Origin: JBEKTW01 sp963727845
Lineage (GTDB): Bacteria > Bacteroidota > Ignavibacteria > UBA10030 > SZUA-254
Assembly: GCA_963727845.1 (NCBI GenBank)
Contig: CAVSHI010000003.1
Span: 1,178,001 to 1,242,000 of the forward strand
Direction of reading: 5' to 3'
Length of the DNA stretch: 64,000 nucleotides
A model generated the notes under the pieces. It had not been told where the DNA came from and did not search any database. It saw only the letters and a program-made list of their open reading frames with translations. Of the stretch, positions 53,768-62,570 are shown in pieces. Each line of letters opens with the position of its first letter. Within the stretch, counting starts at the first letter, position 1. The position numbers and the translations under genes are program-made.

Positions 53768-56194
53768 CTATATGTGAACGGAAATTTTGAAGACCACATT
53801 TCTGCGTTCTTCGTAGCTTGCCGCGCTGAAATATGCGCCTTTGATCAAATGATCGTGGTCGAGAAGATTGGTAATGTACAGCGACGGCTCCAGCGTCGCG
53901 CCCCCCTCAAGATGAACCGTGTATCCAGCGGAGAGGTTGAAAATCGTCGACGGCGCAGTGTGCGTAGCGACGTTGAAATCGAACAACCCGGTGTTATATG
54001 CGACGCCATTCGGATTGCCGTTTGTTAGGCCTGAGCCGTAGATGGCCGTGACGTTGGCGAACCAATTCCGCGGCTGATAATTCAATCCCGTCACGATGGA
54101 GAGCCGCTGGTCATGATCAAGGTCGGTGGCCGGGCCGTCACCGACCACGTCGGTGCCCGTAAACCCTCCGCTGACCGAGCCGATTCCGTAGGCATGAATG
54201 ATCGACGAGTTGATGTAGCCGGAGAACGGCGTTGACGGATCGCTGTACGAGAGGCCCAATTCTATGCCGGTTATTTTAACCGTCTGAATATTGACGGGAG
54301 TCTTAATGGCGCTGGATCCGATCGTTTCGTCATCGACGCCGGGTCGGTCAAATTTGTAAAAGGCTTCCAGTTTGCTCCGTAACCCGAATGAGTAGTTCCG
54401 GGTGTAGGCCGCTTCATAAAAATCATCCCGCTCCGGGAGCGTCGGTAGTCCTGCGGTGTCTATGTTACGCGAGATGGTCCTGATCCCTTCGATGTTATTG
54501 GGCATGAACATTCTGCCGTAGTAGAGATAAGCCGAATTCGATTCATCGAACATAACGTTCCATCGAAGCCGGGGGCTCACGGCATCCTGGAGAGGCGCAT
54601 CCGGCGCGATGTGTTGATCGTACCGGACTCCGGCCTCGATCGTCGTCCAATCCGCCGGATGAATCTCGCTCTCGGCGAATACTCCGAAATCCGATCCCTT
54701 GTAATTTGTCACGTTCGAGGGACCGGGATTTCCCACGCTGTCGCGTGACGTGAAATTCTCCGTTCCGCTGGTGCTGCTGAAGTTCAGTCCGACAGCGTAC
54801 ATGAATTCGTGCATCAGCCGGGCATCGTACTTGATTCTCGTGCCGAGCGTCGTGAATGAGCGGTCAATCGCGAGCGCGTACATTGTCGTGTCCCCCGTGA
54901 ACTGAAAATTTGGAGGGTCAATAGAGCCGGGCGTGTACACGAGCCCGCCTTCCCGGGCGTACGCCCCCACGAAGAGGTTGCTTTCGTGGTTCTTCTCCGT
55001 CGAGAGAATGCGGGAGTACGATAGTGTCTGGAACTCGTTTGTTGTGGTCTGGATATCGTCGGCTATCTGGAAATCGGGAGCCGACGAGGCGCTGTCATAC
55101 GGTACCTGTGTGGACGTCCTTCCGTAATTCAGATTGAAAGTGAGGTAATCAACGTCACTCAGCGTATAATCGATCTTGCCGTAGAGGAAGTAGTCGAAGC
55201 CATGGTCGTGGAACAGAGTGGCGACGGGAGGGTCGATGCGTCGATCCGTTTCCTGCCGGGAGCCGGAAAGGAAGAAGCCGAGCTTGTCCACGCGGTCGCT
55301 CAGGGAGAGACTCTGGCCGTTGGAGTTCAGAGCTTTGAATGCGCCCACGCCTTTTCCAAGGCTATCGCCGGCGTTGGAGACGAGATAACTTCCCGCGTAA
55401 GTGGATGCGTCGAGATGAAACCCGCCTTCGGGAACACGATTTTGAAGATCGATGATTGCGGCCATTTGCCCGCCGTACTCGGCGGGAAAACCGCCCGTCA
55501 GAAACGTGGCGCGGTCAATCACCTTTGGGTCGACGACTTCGTTGAGTCCGCCAAAGACGCCGAGGGGAACCGGAATACCGTCGACGTAGTACGTGAACTC
55601 TCCGTGCTGGCCGTTGATATGCACTTCTCCGGTCGGAGCACGTGCCGCTCCCATAAGATTTTCCTGGACGAGATCCGTCATGCGGGCGGAGGGTGGGGCA
55701 TGATAGGTTTCCGATTCAAACACTTGATTCCCCGTTGCCAAATCGACTGTAGCAGCCGCCAGTTCGTGCTGACCGACAACCACCACTTCGTTCTCACTGA
55801 TTATGTGGAGGAAGACCGAATCCACCGTGTGCTGGTCATCCACGAGAATGGAATCGGAGAAATCATCGTACCCGATAATGTGCACAGAGAGTTTATACCA
55901 GGCGGCTGCAATGTCGACGAACAGTGCGACTCCCCGTGGGTTCGTTACTTTTTGTCCTATGATTGTTCCTTCGCGGCGAAGGACGACGTGCGCGAGTTCA
56001 ATTGGCGTCCTGAGGTCGGCATCGTATACTATGACCCTGAAGTGCTCATCGCCGGGTGCGGGCGCGGGCGTTCCGCTGGCTCCGAGTGCGAACGTCGCGC
56101 AAGTGAGTGTGAGCGACATGGTAAGCCAAAGGAAGCAGCGTCTTGCAGTTAGGCTCGTGGCCGATGGACTAATTCTATGTGTGCAAAAAGACAT
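53768..56194 (-). CDS. TonB-dependent receptor with N-terminal carboxypeptidase-like domain
   Basis: About 808 residues from ATG 56194, preceded on its strand by AAAAGAGGG. After a signal peptide comes a CarbopepD_reg-like domain (FRVIVYDADLRTPIELAHVV), then a plug with ARMTDLVQENLMGAARAPTG, EVHINGQHGEFTYYVDGIPV and ATFLTGGFPAEYGGQMA, and a barrel ending ERRNVVFKISVHI. The plug sequence differs from the first receptor, so the ligand probably differs. No exbB/exbD/tonB adjoins it; it could use the system at 48.4-50.2 kb. Confidence 0.88.
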   Translation of the reverse strand: MSFCTHRISPSATSLTARRCFLWLTMSLTLTCATFALGASGTPAPAPGDEHFRVIVYDADLRTPIELAHVVLRREGTIIGQKVTNPRGVALFVDIAAAWYKLSVHIIGYDDFSDSILVDDQHTVDSVFLHIISENEVVVVGQHELAAATVDLATGNQVFESETYHAPPSARMTDLVQENLMGAARAPTGEVHINGQHGEFTYYVDGIPVPLGVFGGLNEVVDPKVIDRATFLTGGFPAEYGGQMAAIIDLQNRVPEGGFHLDASTYAGSYLVSNAGDSLGKGVGAFKALNSNGQSLSLSDRVDKLGFFLSGSRQETDRRIDPPVATLFHDHGFDYFLYGKIDYTLSDVDYLTFNLNYGRTSTQVPYDSASSAPDFQIADDIQTTTNEFQTLSYSRILSTEKNHESNLFVGAYAREGGLVYTPGSIDPPNFQFTGDTTMYALAIDRSFTTLGTRIKYDARLMHEFMYAVGLNFSSTSGTENFTSRDSVGNPGPSNVTNYKGSDFGVFAESEIHPADWTTIEAGVRYDQHIAPDAPLQDAVSPRLRWNVMFDESNSAYLYYGRMFMPNNIEGIRTISRNIDTAGLPTLPERDDFYEAAYTRNYSFGLRSKLEAFYKFDRPGVDDETIGSSAIKTPVNIQTVKITGIELGLSYSDPSTPFSGYINSSIIHAYGIGSVSGGFTGTDVVGDGPATDLDHDQRLSIVTGLNYQPRNWFANVTAIYGSGLTNGNPNGVAYNTGLFDFNVATHTAPSTIFNLSAGYTVHLEGGATLEPSLYITNLLDHDHLIKGAYFSAASYEERRNVVFKISVHI

Positions 56195-56355
56195 GATTGT
56201 TACCCTCTTTTCCAAATAATGTTAATGATGGATGAAATTCAGGCGGGACGAACGGTCCATCATCAGCTGAAAAGATGGATAGCCATGCGTCTCCGCGACT
56301 GTGGTTATCGTCTGGGAGAGAGATCTCTCAGACAACGATCATTCTGTGAACGTTA

Positions 56356-56727
56356 TTAGGAAATAAAAAGAGGAGGGCCGCGCTTGGGGCACGACGTGGA
56401 GTGAAAGTCGACGGAAGCATGAACAACTGCAAGGGGTCGCGCGAGAATAATCGATCGATGCGCGCTGACGGCAGTAGTCGTATTGAAGTTTGCTACGAAG
56501 TTTGCGGCACGGTAGCATGCCTGACAGGAGTGGATATCCTTGAGATCCTTGTGGCGCTCTTTTGCACCGCAATCATGCGACAGGAGGCTCTGGACGGAGT
56601 GTGACGCGCCGAAAATGACGTTGGTATGTCCGAACTCGGCAAAGATCGCCGTGCCGAGCTGCAGCGCGACGAGAACAAGGGGCAATATTTTTCTGAAACG
56701 TGCCATGAATTGCGCAAGAATACGCAT
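56356..56727 (-). CDS. Small Cys/His-rich membrane protein ahead of second receptor (DUF2946-like)
   Basis: 123 residues. A hydrophobic N-terminus (ILPLVLVALQLGTAIFAEFG), then CGAKERHKDLKDIHSCQACY with a Cys/His cluster, and a C-terminus ending KRGPPLFIS. Size, plan and position upstream of a receptor match the protein at 45740, and the PP tail is reminiscent of DUF2946-type proteins. Likely a periplasmic metal-binding or sensing accessory. Confidence 0.6.
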   Translation of the reverse strand: MRILAQFMARFRKILPLVLVALQLGTAIFAEFGHTNVIFGASHSVQSLLSHDCGAKERHKDLKDIHSCQACYRAANFVANFNTTTAVSAHRSIILARPLAVVHASVDFHSTSCPKRGPPLFIS

Positions 56728-57064
56728 TAGAAGAACAAGAACAGGCGTGCGTTCGTTCCGCTCCTGCGGCTATGCCTCAAAACCGTACTAGGAGAGGATT
56801 TTAGGCAATTTCGCCCTGGTTGACACTCGATTGATTCTTTTGTATATTCGCGAAGGAAATGTTAAGGTACGGGAATTGGCAAACTTACCATCAGCTTCTA
56901 TGTGCCGAGGTTGGCACTCAGTAGGAACAATAACAGGTTATGCCGTGACGGCCCCAAACACATATGTGTCATTATGCCTCCCGCCGGTTGGAATGACGCA
57001 TTGGATAATTGCGCGCAACGTTTAACGCAAGCGGCCATTCAAATGCCGAAAGAGGAACGATAAA
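56728..57064. other. Spacer with a promoter, no gene
   Basis: Apart from the promoter at 56820 nothing clear is seen. A 64-codon open frame starting within the promoter region has no coding features. Confidence 0.5.
56820..56848 (+). promoter_or_regulatory. Consensus-like promoter for the 57-kb gene
   Basis: TTGACA (56820-56825), 17 bp ending TTTTG, TATATT (56843-56848). The gene start is 217 bp downstream, so a long leader is implied. Confidence 0.65.
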
Positions 57065-57922
57065 ATGAGATTCATGCTGGTGTGGCGTTATTTGCAACTC
57101 GCTCTCGCCGTGGCTCCAAGTCTTTGTATTGCGGGATCAATCTGCGGACGGGTCACAAGCGAAAGTGATGGAACACCTGTTGTTTCGGCCGTTGTTCAGC
57201 TTGTGGGCTCGAGAAACGGCAGCGTAACGACAGGCGACGGAACCTTCCAAATCAACAACATTTCTCCCGGCCTGCATACTCTCAGATGTTCCATGCCATC
57301 GTTCATCACAGCGACAGCCACCGTCCAAGTTCACGATTCAAGCGAGACAGTAATTCACGATTTTGTCCTCGGTGTTCCTATTGTTGACTCTCCCCCATCC
57401 GTGGAGGAGTATCATCATGCTTTACAAGCGCGGAACTCGCAGAAGCCAGTCCTGTTCATCCACCTGGATTCTCTCGGATTCAAGGAAGGCCTCATCACTT
57501 TTCACGCTTCGATGACCAACACTGCTGACATGCCGATCTACATTCTTAGAGTTGACCAATGTATTGATCCGATTTCCGCCATTGTGAGAGATAGCACTGG
57601 AATGCTTATCAAACGGAATATGACGGGAAGCGACTGTGTCGGAGAGAAAATCTACCCCGACACAACCGATGAAATATTGATCACACCAGGTCAAACACTA
57701 AACTACCCCCCGTGCACCTTGGAATCACACAATTTCACGCACCTCCCACCCGGCATTTACTCCATCGCCCTAACGTACGAATTCAAAAAGCCCGATCAGC
57801 TCTGTTGTTACAGTTTCTCTGCTGATTACAAAACACGCTACGCCAACATAATCAGTGTTCTCACGACAGTTTTGAGAGGTCGGTACACATCCTCAAATGA
57901 GTTAACCATTGCAAACCACTGA
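57065..57922 (+). CDS. Secreted protein with carboxypeptidase-regulatory-like domain
   Basis: 285 residues with a signal peptide (about 1-23). Residues 24-95 form a CarbopepD_reg-like beta-sandwich (GSICGRVTSESDGTPVVSAV, GDGTFQINNISPGLHTLRC). The remainder, with several cysteines and GIYSIALTYEFKKPD, looks like a second beta-sandwich of unknown type. No catalytic motif is seen. Gene stands alone; 'gaggaacgataaa' precedes the ATG. Confidence 0.7.
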   Translation: MRFMLVWRYLQLALAVAPSLCIAGSICGRVTSESDGTPVVSAVVQLVGSRNGSVTTGDGTFQINNISPGLHTLRCSMPSFITATATVQVHDSSETVIHDFVLGVPIVDSPPSVEEYHHALQARNSQKPVLFIHLDSLGFKEGLITFHASMTNTADMPIYILRVDQCIDPISAIVRDSTGMLIKRNMTGSDCVGEKIYPDTTDEILITPGQTLNYPPCTLESHNFTHLPPGIYSIALTYEFKKPDQLCCYSFSADYKTRYANIISVLTTVLRGRYTSSNELTIANH

Positions 57923-58112
57923 TGAGAATCGACAAGTATGAATGGCTGCGGAACAGCGGCAACAACGACGTTGGGAATGTCACAGTCTAATTAAGCCTCA
58001 CTCAATGCTGTCGCTCACTGGGCAATTTGTTTATGTAAATGTTCGCAACAGCATTGCGTTGTTACCACAGACGTTAGCCGCCATAGCCGCTTGTTGTCGC
58101 GGCTTTCATCAC

Positions 58113-58442
58113 TCAGACGGCAGCTCTTTGGCGTTTGGAAGAGAGGATTTCGATCGATTTGCTTATTGCTTTTTCATCTACAAGTTGGTTTGTCACAAAC
58201 TTGTGGAGAATACTAGAAATGAGTGTCTGATATGGTATGCCTTCTTCGGTCGACCTTAGTTTTATTTCAGCAAGAACCATCTCCGAGATTCGAATATTTA
58301 TATTTCTCGTCTTCCGCACATGATTCAAAATATTCTCAATCTTCCGAAGCTTGCTCTTTCTCACCGGTCGATACGCACCGGCAGAGTTTTCGATCTGACG
58401 CTCAGACTTGTCAAGTGTCTTTGCCATGGCTGGCTTCTCCAT
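58113..58442 (-). CDS. Ribbon-helix-helix antitoxin-like protein
   Basis: 109 residues. The RHH part is NINIRISEMVLAEIKLRS followed by EEGIPYQTLISSILHKFV, a segment typical of CopG/DUF4415-type antitoxins whose toxin genes are usually adjacent. The N-terminal 40 residues are basic and variable. No toxin frame adjoins it within 280 bp upstream, so it may be an orphan, or lie downstream of the Phd/ParE pair as a third member. A dyad at 58529-58550 may be its operator. Confidence 0.7.
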   Translation of the reverse strand: MEKPAMAKTLDKSERQIENSAGAYRPVRKSKLRKIENILNHVRKTRNINIRISEMVLAEIKLRSTEEGIPYQTLISSILHKFVTNQLVDEKAISKSIEILSSKRQRAAV

Positions 58443-58528
58443 ACATGTTGTTAAATTTACGACTCGGGAAAACGGTTTTTAGAACTATTTCTTTTCGGCA
58501 TCCCAGAAAATGTTCACAATTGAATATA

Positions 58529-58550
58529 TGACATTATATATACAATGTCA
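58529..58550 (-). promoter_or_regulatory. Candidate antitoxin operator
   Basis: Inverted repeat tgacatt/aatgtca with an 8-bp AT-rich centre, 87 bp upstream of the RHH gene start, in a region with direct repeats ttcacaat on each side. Autoregulation by RHH proteins at such dyads is common. Confidence 0.45.
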
Positions 58551-58728
58551 ATTCACAATATTCTCGCGGCTACGGTGCCCAACAAGCAAAATAACGTCGC
58601 TGGTGGATAAAGCGATGATAATAAAGCCTCGCTTAATACCCGCCTCGCACAGTTAGATTTTGTCGAGTTCGGCGGCACACTGCGGTTTGCCGAAACGTCA
58701 TGTGAAAATGCGCCGCACGTTTGCCAAA

Positions 58729-59040
58729 CTAAATCAGGTGATCAAGATCGCGGGAACCGCGGACAATACGATGGATTTCTATCAGAGTCCCACGGATAAT
58801 GTAGAACACAAGATATGATTCAACGACCAGAACGCGATAACCAGACTCGTGGAGTTTCGGATGACGTGGTACACGTCCTAAGAACGGCTGTTGCTCAAGA
58901 CGTCCGATGTGGACATCAAGCCTGTCTACGAACGCCATTGCGCGACTGGGGCTGTCGTGAGGAATGTAATCAAGAATCGATGTCAGATCTTCTTGCGCAG
59001 CAGGAAGATATCTGAGTGCATACTTAACGGGTCCGCCCAT
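58729..59040 (-). CDS. ParE/RelE-family toxin
   Basis: 103 residues. Fold signatures: KYALRYLPAAQEDLTSILDY, FVDRLDVHIGRLEQQPFLGR, GYRVLVVESYLVFYII and IHRIVRGSRDLDHL. ParE proteins inhibit gyrase, and RelE relatives cleave mRNA; the sequence favours ParE. It overlaps the Phd antitoxin gene by 17 bp. Confidence 0.88.
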   Translation of the reverse strand: MGGPVKYALRYLPAAQEDLTSILDYIPHDSPSRAMAFVDRLDVHIGRLEQQPFLGRVPRHPKLHESGYRVLVVESYLVFYIIRGTLIEIHRIVRGSRDLDHLI

Positions 59041-59302
59041 GGTGGACTCTTTGCCGCAGTTTCGCTATCATTTGTTTGTGCGTGATACCCTTCTTCCCTG
59101 CTGCGGATTGAGCTTGTGCAACGCCGAGTTTTTCAAACAAGTCAACCCGAGCCTTTAACTGCTCATAATGGTTGATGCTCATAACAACCAGATCACCTTC
59201 GCCATTTGTGGTCAGGTAAACGGGTTCATTTTGATCGTGGCAGATCGTGGCAATTTCTCGAGTGCGGTTCCGCAGGCTCGAAATAGACTTAATAATTGGC
59301 AT
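59024..59302 (-). CDS. Phd/YefM-family antitoxin
   Basis: 92 residues. The N-terminal DNA-binding part is IIKSISSLRNRTREIATICH, followed by PVYLTTNGEGDLVVMSINHY, the standard Phd/YefM core. The C-terminal tail should bind the toxin. An AGAGG ribosome site precedes the ATG. Upstream AT-rich dyads (attat-gat-ataat at about 59345) may be the operator. First gene of the toxin-antitoxin pair. Confidence 0.88.
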   Translation of the reverse strand: MPIIKSISSLRNRTREIATICHDQNEPVYLTTNGEGDLVVMSINHYEQLKARVDLFEKLGVAQAQSAAGKKGITHKQMIAKLRQRVHHGRTR

Positions 59303-59671
59303 TGTGAACCTCTATAATTCTTATGATCAAATTAATACTAAATTATGATATAATCAAGTATGACTATCTATATTAACTGACATTACGCAAAGCAATGTTG
59401 GATGTCCGAAATCCGAAGCACTAATTCCGAAATTCTAAACAAAATCAAATTCTCTAAATTCAAAACCGTCCCGAGAAGCCTAATTTTTCGGATTTTGAGT
59501 ATTCGAGTTTCGGATTTGTCCCGCTTCTGGATTCCGCTTACGTTGGCGGGATTCTGAAAAGCGGAATTTAGTGTTTCCCCGCCAATGGCGGGTGCGCCTT
59601 TGGCGCAGATATTCGGATTTAGAATTTGTCACTGAGAATGATGATTCTGCGTAACATCACTATTAACTCTT
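59303..59671. other. Spacer with family D repeat and low-complexity DNA, no gene
   Basis: From about 59400 the DNA is full of variants of 'aaatccgaa' and 'cggattt', like the 42.9-kb spacer in the other orientation. No open frame looks like a gene. Confidence 0.6.
59511..59569. repeat. Dispersed repeat, family D copy 2 (inverted)
   Basis: Contains tcccgcttctggattccgct and gcgggattctg. It is the reverse complement counterpart of 42990-43046. Confidence 0.75.
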
Positions 59672-60829
59672 ATGAAAATACTATTCCTGACCTCCTTACT
59701 GCTCGCAATGGCGGGTATTGCCCCGGGCCAGTCCGTTTACCATTCCACCACACTGTTCGATGAGGGCGGCGCGGTCGTGGAAAAACCGGTCAACGTTTCT
59801 TTTGTTACCACGGATGGCAAAATTCACGACAGCCACATTCAATCGCTGACGGTGCTCATGCTGGATTCTGTCACCTACGCGAACAATGATCCGGACCAAC
59901 AGCACATGGCGGGCACTCCGGTCCGTCTGAACTTCAATCGCGTCGGCGATAGTCTGCTGGTGAAGCCGTTTTCCCCTGAATACTATGCGATCTTTGTCGC
60001 CTACCACACCATCCGGGCAATCGAGTTCTTCGACTCCTTATTTGCGGGATACCTTGATTTTGCACATCAATCGGAGTACGCGAATATTGAAGTCTTTCTC
60101 GGGAGATTTGCCCAGAGCACGCCGAAACAATATGTGTTCACGCCCGGTTCGCGCCCGTCGCCGACAATTGTGTACCACGAAATCGGGCACCGCGCTTTCT
60201 GGCAGCTCCAGGACACGCTGAAGTTCGGGAGACCGGGAGACATCCTGCATATGGGACTCCTGGAATACTTCACGACCACGCAGGCGAACTCTCCGTTCAT
60301 CCTCGAAGGCCTCGTACCAAAACTGTTGTGGCGCGACGTTTCGAAAAATGTAAAATATCCCGATGATGTCATAAACTATCCTGACTTCTGGGCGCTCTTC
60401 CGCGAGGCGTACAAAGACTCGTTCGCCGTCGCGCCTGCGTATAAATTGCTCTACAACGTCAACGTTCAGGCAATGGCTCGCTGGGATTCCATGTACAAAG
60501 CCCACGATGTTGCGAAGAACGTCATTGAAGCGCACCGGGGCGGCATGGTCATCACCCATCCGCTCTGGGAATTGCGCCTGCATCTCGGGCGATCCCAATG
60601 TGACGAGCTTGTGAAAACCGCAATGTTCCTGCTTCCCTCTGCATTATTGGAAAGGGCAAGCTATCTTGAGAAACCCGGGTCCGCTCCCCAAAACTTCGCG
60701 GTCTGGTACGATTTCGTGTACGCACTCACTGCCGCCGACCGTAAGCTTTTCGCAGGTGCACACCGGAATATGATCATGGATGTTTTCAGGCAAACAGGTT
60801 TCGATGTCGATTTGATTCGAGCAAACTAA
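59672..60829 (+). CDS. Secreted putative zincin-like metalloprotease
   Basis: 385 residues with a signal peptide (about 1-19). A zincin-type motif IVYHEIGHRAFW occurs near residues 167-178, with a possible third ligand in GLLEYFTTT about 30 residues later. The middle part (SLFAGYLDFAHQSEYANIEV) precedes it, as in several secreted peptidase families, but no named family is recognised. It is 15 bp upstream of a gamma-glutamyltransferase gene, so both may act on extracellular or periplasmic peptides. Confidence 0.6.
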   Translation: MKILFLTSLLLAMAGIAPGQSVYHSTTLFDEGGAVVEKPVNVSFVTTDGKIHDSHIQSLTVLMLDSVTYANNDPDQQHMAGTPVRLNFNRVGDSLLVKPFSPEYYAIFVAYHTIRAIEFFDSLFAGYLDFAHQSEYANIEVFLGRFAQSTPKQYVFTPGSRPSPTIVYHEIGHRAFWQLQDTLKFGRPGDILHMGLLEYFTTTQANSPFILEGLVPKLLWRDVSKNVKYPDDVINYPDFWALFREAYKDSFAVAPAYKLLYNVNVQAMARWDSMYKAHDVAKNVIEAHRGGMVITHPLWELRLHLGRSQCDELVKTAMFLLPSALLERASYLEKPGSAPQNFAVWYDFVYALTAADRKLFAGAHRNMIMDVFRQTGFDVDLIRAN

Positions 60830-60844
60830 TGCGGATATTCTGAG

Positions 60845-62545
60845 ATGGTATTCATGAAAAGATTTGCTCTTTTTCTACTCGCATTCATTTTCTTAGAGCC
60901 GGTCCAGGCTCAAAACCGCGCAGTGAGTTCCTGTAACGGCATGGTTGTTTCTGCGCATGCCGAAGCCTCCCGCGTGGGGATTGCAGTTCTTCAACGGGGA
61001 GGGAATGTTGTCGATGCTGCGACGGCTATGGGGTTTGCACTGGCGGTTGTCTATCCCGGTGCGGGAAATATCGGCGGAGGAGGATTCGCGGTCGCTTATT
61101 TAGCCGGTACCGGACCGCTGGCGCTTGATTTCCGGGAAACGGCTCCGATGCGTGCAACAGAGAATATGTACCTGGACAGTCTTGGCAATTTCGACATGTC
61201 AAGAAGCACACAGGGCGCTCTCGCGGTTGGAGTACCCGGAACAGTTGCGGGCCTGTACGAGCTCCACAAGAAATACGGAAAGCTATCCTGGGATAACGTG
61301 CTGCAACCCGCATTCGAGTTAGCCGAGAAGGGATTCATGCTGACACAGGACGACGTCGATGCCCTTAACAGATCTATACCGGAACTGTGCCGTTACAATG
61401 CGTCACGGAAGTATTTCACGAAAGGCGATTCGACAAGAATGTTCCTCAAGGGAGAAATTTTTGTCCAGAAAGATCTGGCCCGGACGCTGCGCGAAATACA
61501 GAAGCACGGAAAGGACGGGTTTTACAGGGGAGATGTCGCGCGGCTCGTGGCTGCCGAGATACGGCGCAATGGGGGCATTCTTTCCGAAGACAACCTGTCC
61601 TCCTATGAGGCAAAATGGCGCGCTCCGCTGACGTGCACATACCGCGGGTACGGGATCGTCACGGTACCGCCGCCAAGTTCCGGCGGCTGGGCGCTCATTT
61701 CATTGCTAAAAATGACCGAGCCGTATCACCTCGACTCCATGGGCTTTCACAACTCCTCAACTATTCACCTGATGAGTGAAGCAATGAAACGCGTTTTCGC
61801 CGACCGGTCGGAATATCTCGGTGACGGGGATTTCGTCGATGTGCCCCTGTCGGCGCTGCTCGACTCTTCTCACCTGGCAAACCGGATGAGTACCTTCGAC
61901 TTCAACAGGGCAACAAACCCCGCCGATGTCAAACCCGGCCTCTCCGATAGACAGGAACCAAATCACACCACTCATTACTGTGTGGCGGACTCGGCCGGAA
62001 ACATGGTTGCCGTAACGTATACCCTGAATCATTTCTTCGGGTCGAAACTTGCGGTGGAAGGGGCCGGCTTTTTGCTCAACAATGAAATGGATGACTTCAG
62101 CGCCAAAATAAACGCCCCGAATGCTTTTGGTCTCCTGGGCGGCAAAGCAAACAGCATTCAACCGAAAAAGAGAATGCTCAGCTCCATGACGCCGACCATC
62201 GTTCTGCGCAATGGCAAACCGTATTTCACCGTGGGAGCGCCCGGAGGTTCAACAATCTTCACAAGAGTTTATCAGGTTATCACGAATGTTATTGATTTTG
62301 GCATGAGCATGCAGGACGCAGTCACGGCGCTTCGTTTTCACCATCAATGGCCCAGAGAAGAGATAGAATACGAGCCGCAGGCAATCCCGAAGGATGTTCT
62401 CATGAATTTAGCAGCCAAAGGATGGAAACTCCGCCAACTGGATTCCTGGGATAACGGCGGAATGAACGCCATCCTTATCGACGGGAAGAGAATTCTCCAT
62501 GGCGCGGCCGATCCTCGACGCGGAGAATCTGCGATCGGGTATTAA
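60845..62545 (+). CDS. ggt: Gamma-glutamyltransferase
   Basis: 566 residues, normal length. Signal peptide about 1-23. It is made as a proenzyme and cleaves itself before Thr375 in PNHTTHYCVAD, which becomes the nucleophile of the small subunit. Other motifs: GGNVVDAATAMGFALAVVYP, NIGGGGFAVAY, LDFRETAP, and SSMTPTIVLRNGKPYFTVGAPGG split across the substrate pocket. It degrades glutathione and other gamma-glutamyl peptides in the periplasm. ATG 60845 or 60854 may be used. Confidence 0.93.
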   Translation: MVFMKRFALFLLAFIFLEPVQAQNRAVSSCNGMVVSAHAEASRVGIAVLQRGGNVVDAATAMGFALAVVYPGAGNIGGGGFAVAYLAGTGPLALDFRETAPMRATENMYLDSLGNFDMSRSTQGALAVGVPGTVAGLYELHKKYGKLSWDNVLQPAFELAEKGFMLTQDDVDALNRSIPELCRYNASRKYFTKGDSTRMFLKGEIFVQKDLARTLREIQKHGKDGFYRGDVARLVAAEIRRNGGILSEDNLSSYEAKWRAPLTCTYRGYGIVTVPPPSSGGWALISLLKMTEPYHLDSMGFHNSSTIHLMSEAMKRVFADRSEYLGDGDFVDVPLSALLDSSHLANRMSTFDFNRATNPADVKPGLSDRQEPNHTTHYCVADSAGNMVAVTYTLNHFFGSKLAVEGAGFLLNNEMDDFSAKINAPNAFGLLGGKANSIQPKKRMLSSMTPTIVLRNGKPYFTVGAPGGSTIFTRVYQVITNVIDFGMSMQDAVTALRFHHQWPREEIEYEPQAIPKDVLMNLAAKGWKLRQLDSWDNGGMNAILIDGKRILHGAADPRRGESAIGY

Positions 62546-62570
62546 TTCATTTTTAGGGGAGGCAAGGGAG

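Noticed and set aside
56831..57025. 64-codon plus-strand frame
   Set aside because: Starts inside the promoter spacer and has no family-like features.
57985..58080. A second attC-like site after the 57-kb gene
   Set aside because: The inner dyad caatgctgt/acagcattg is good, but the ends (gtctaat and gttagcc) do not fit RYYYAAC and GTTRRRY and do not pair.
62499..62570. N-terminal extension of the RAYT
   Set aside because: Overlaps ggt by 47 bp and adds residues not seen in the family; ATG 62571 is better.
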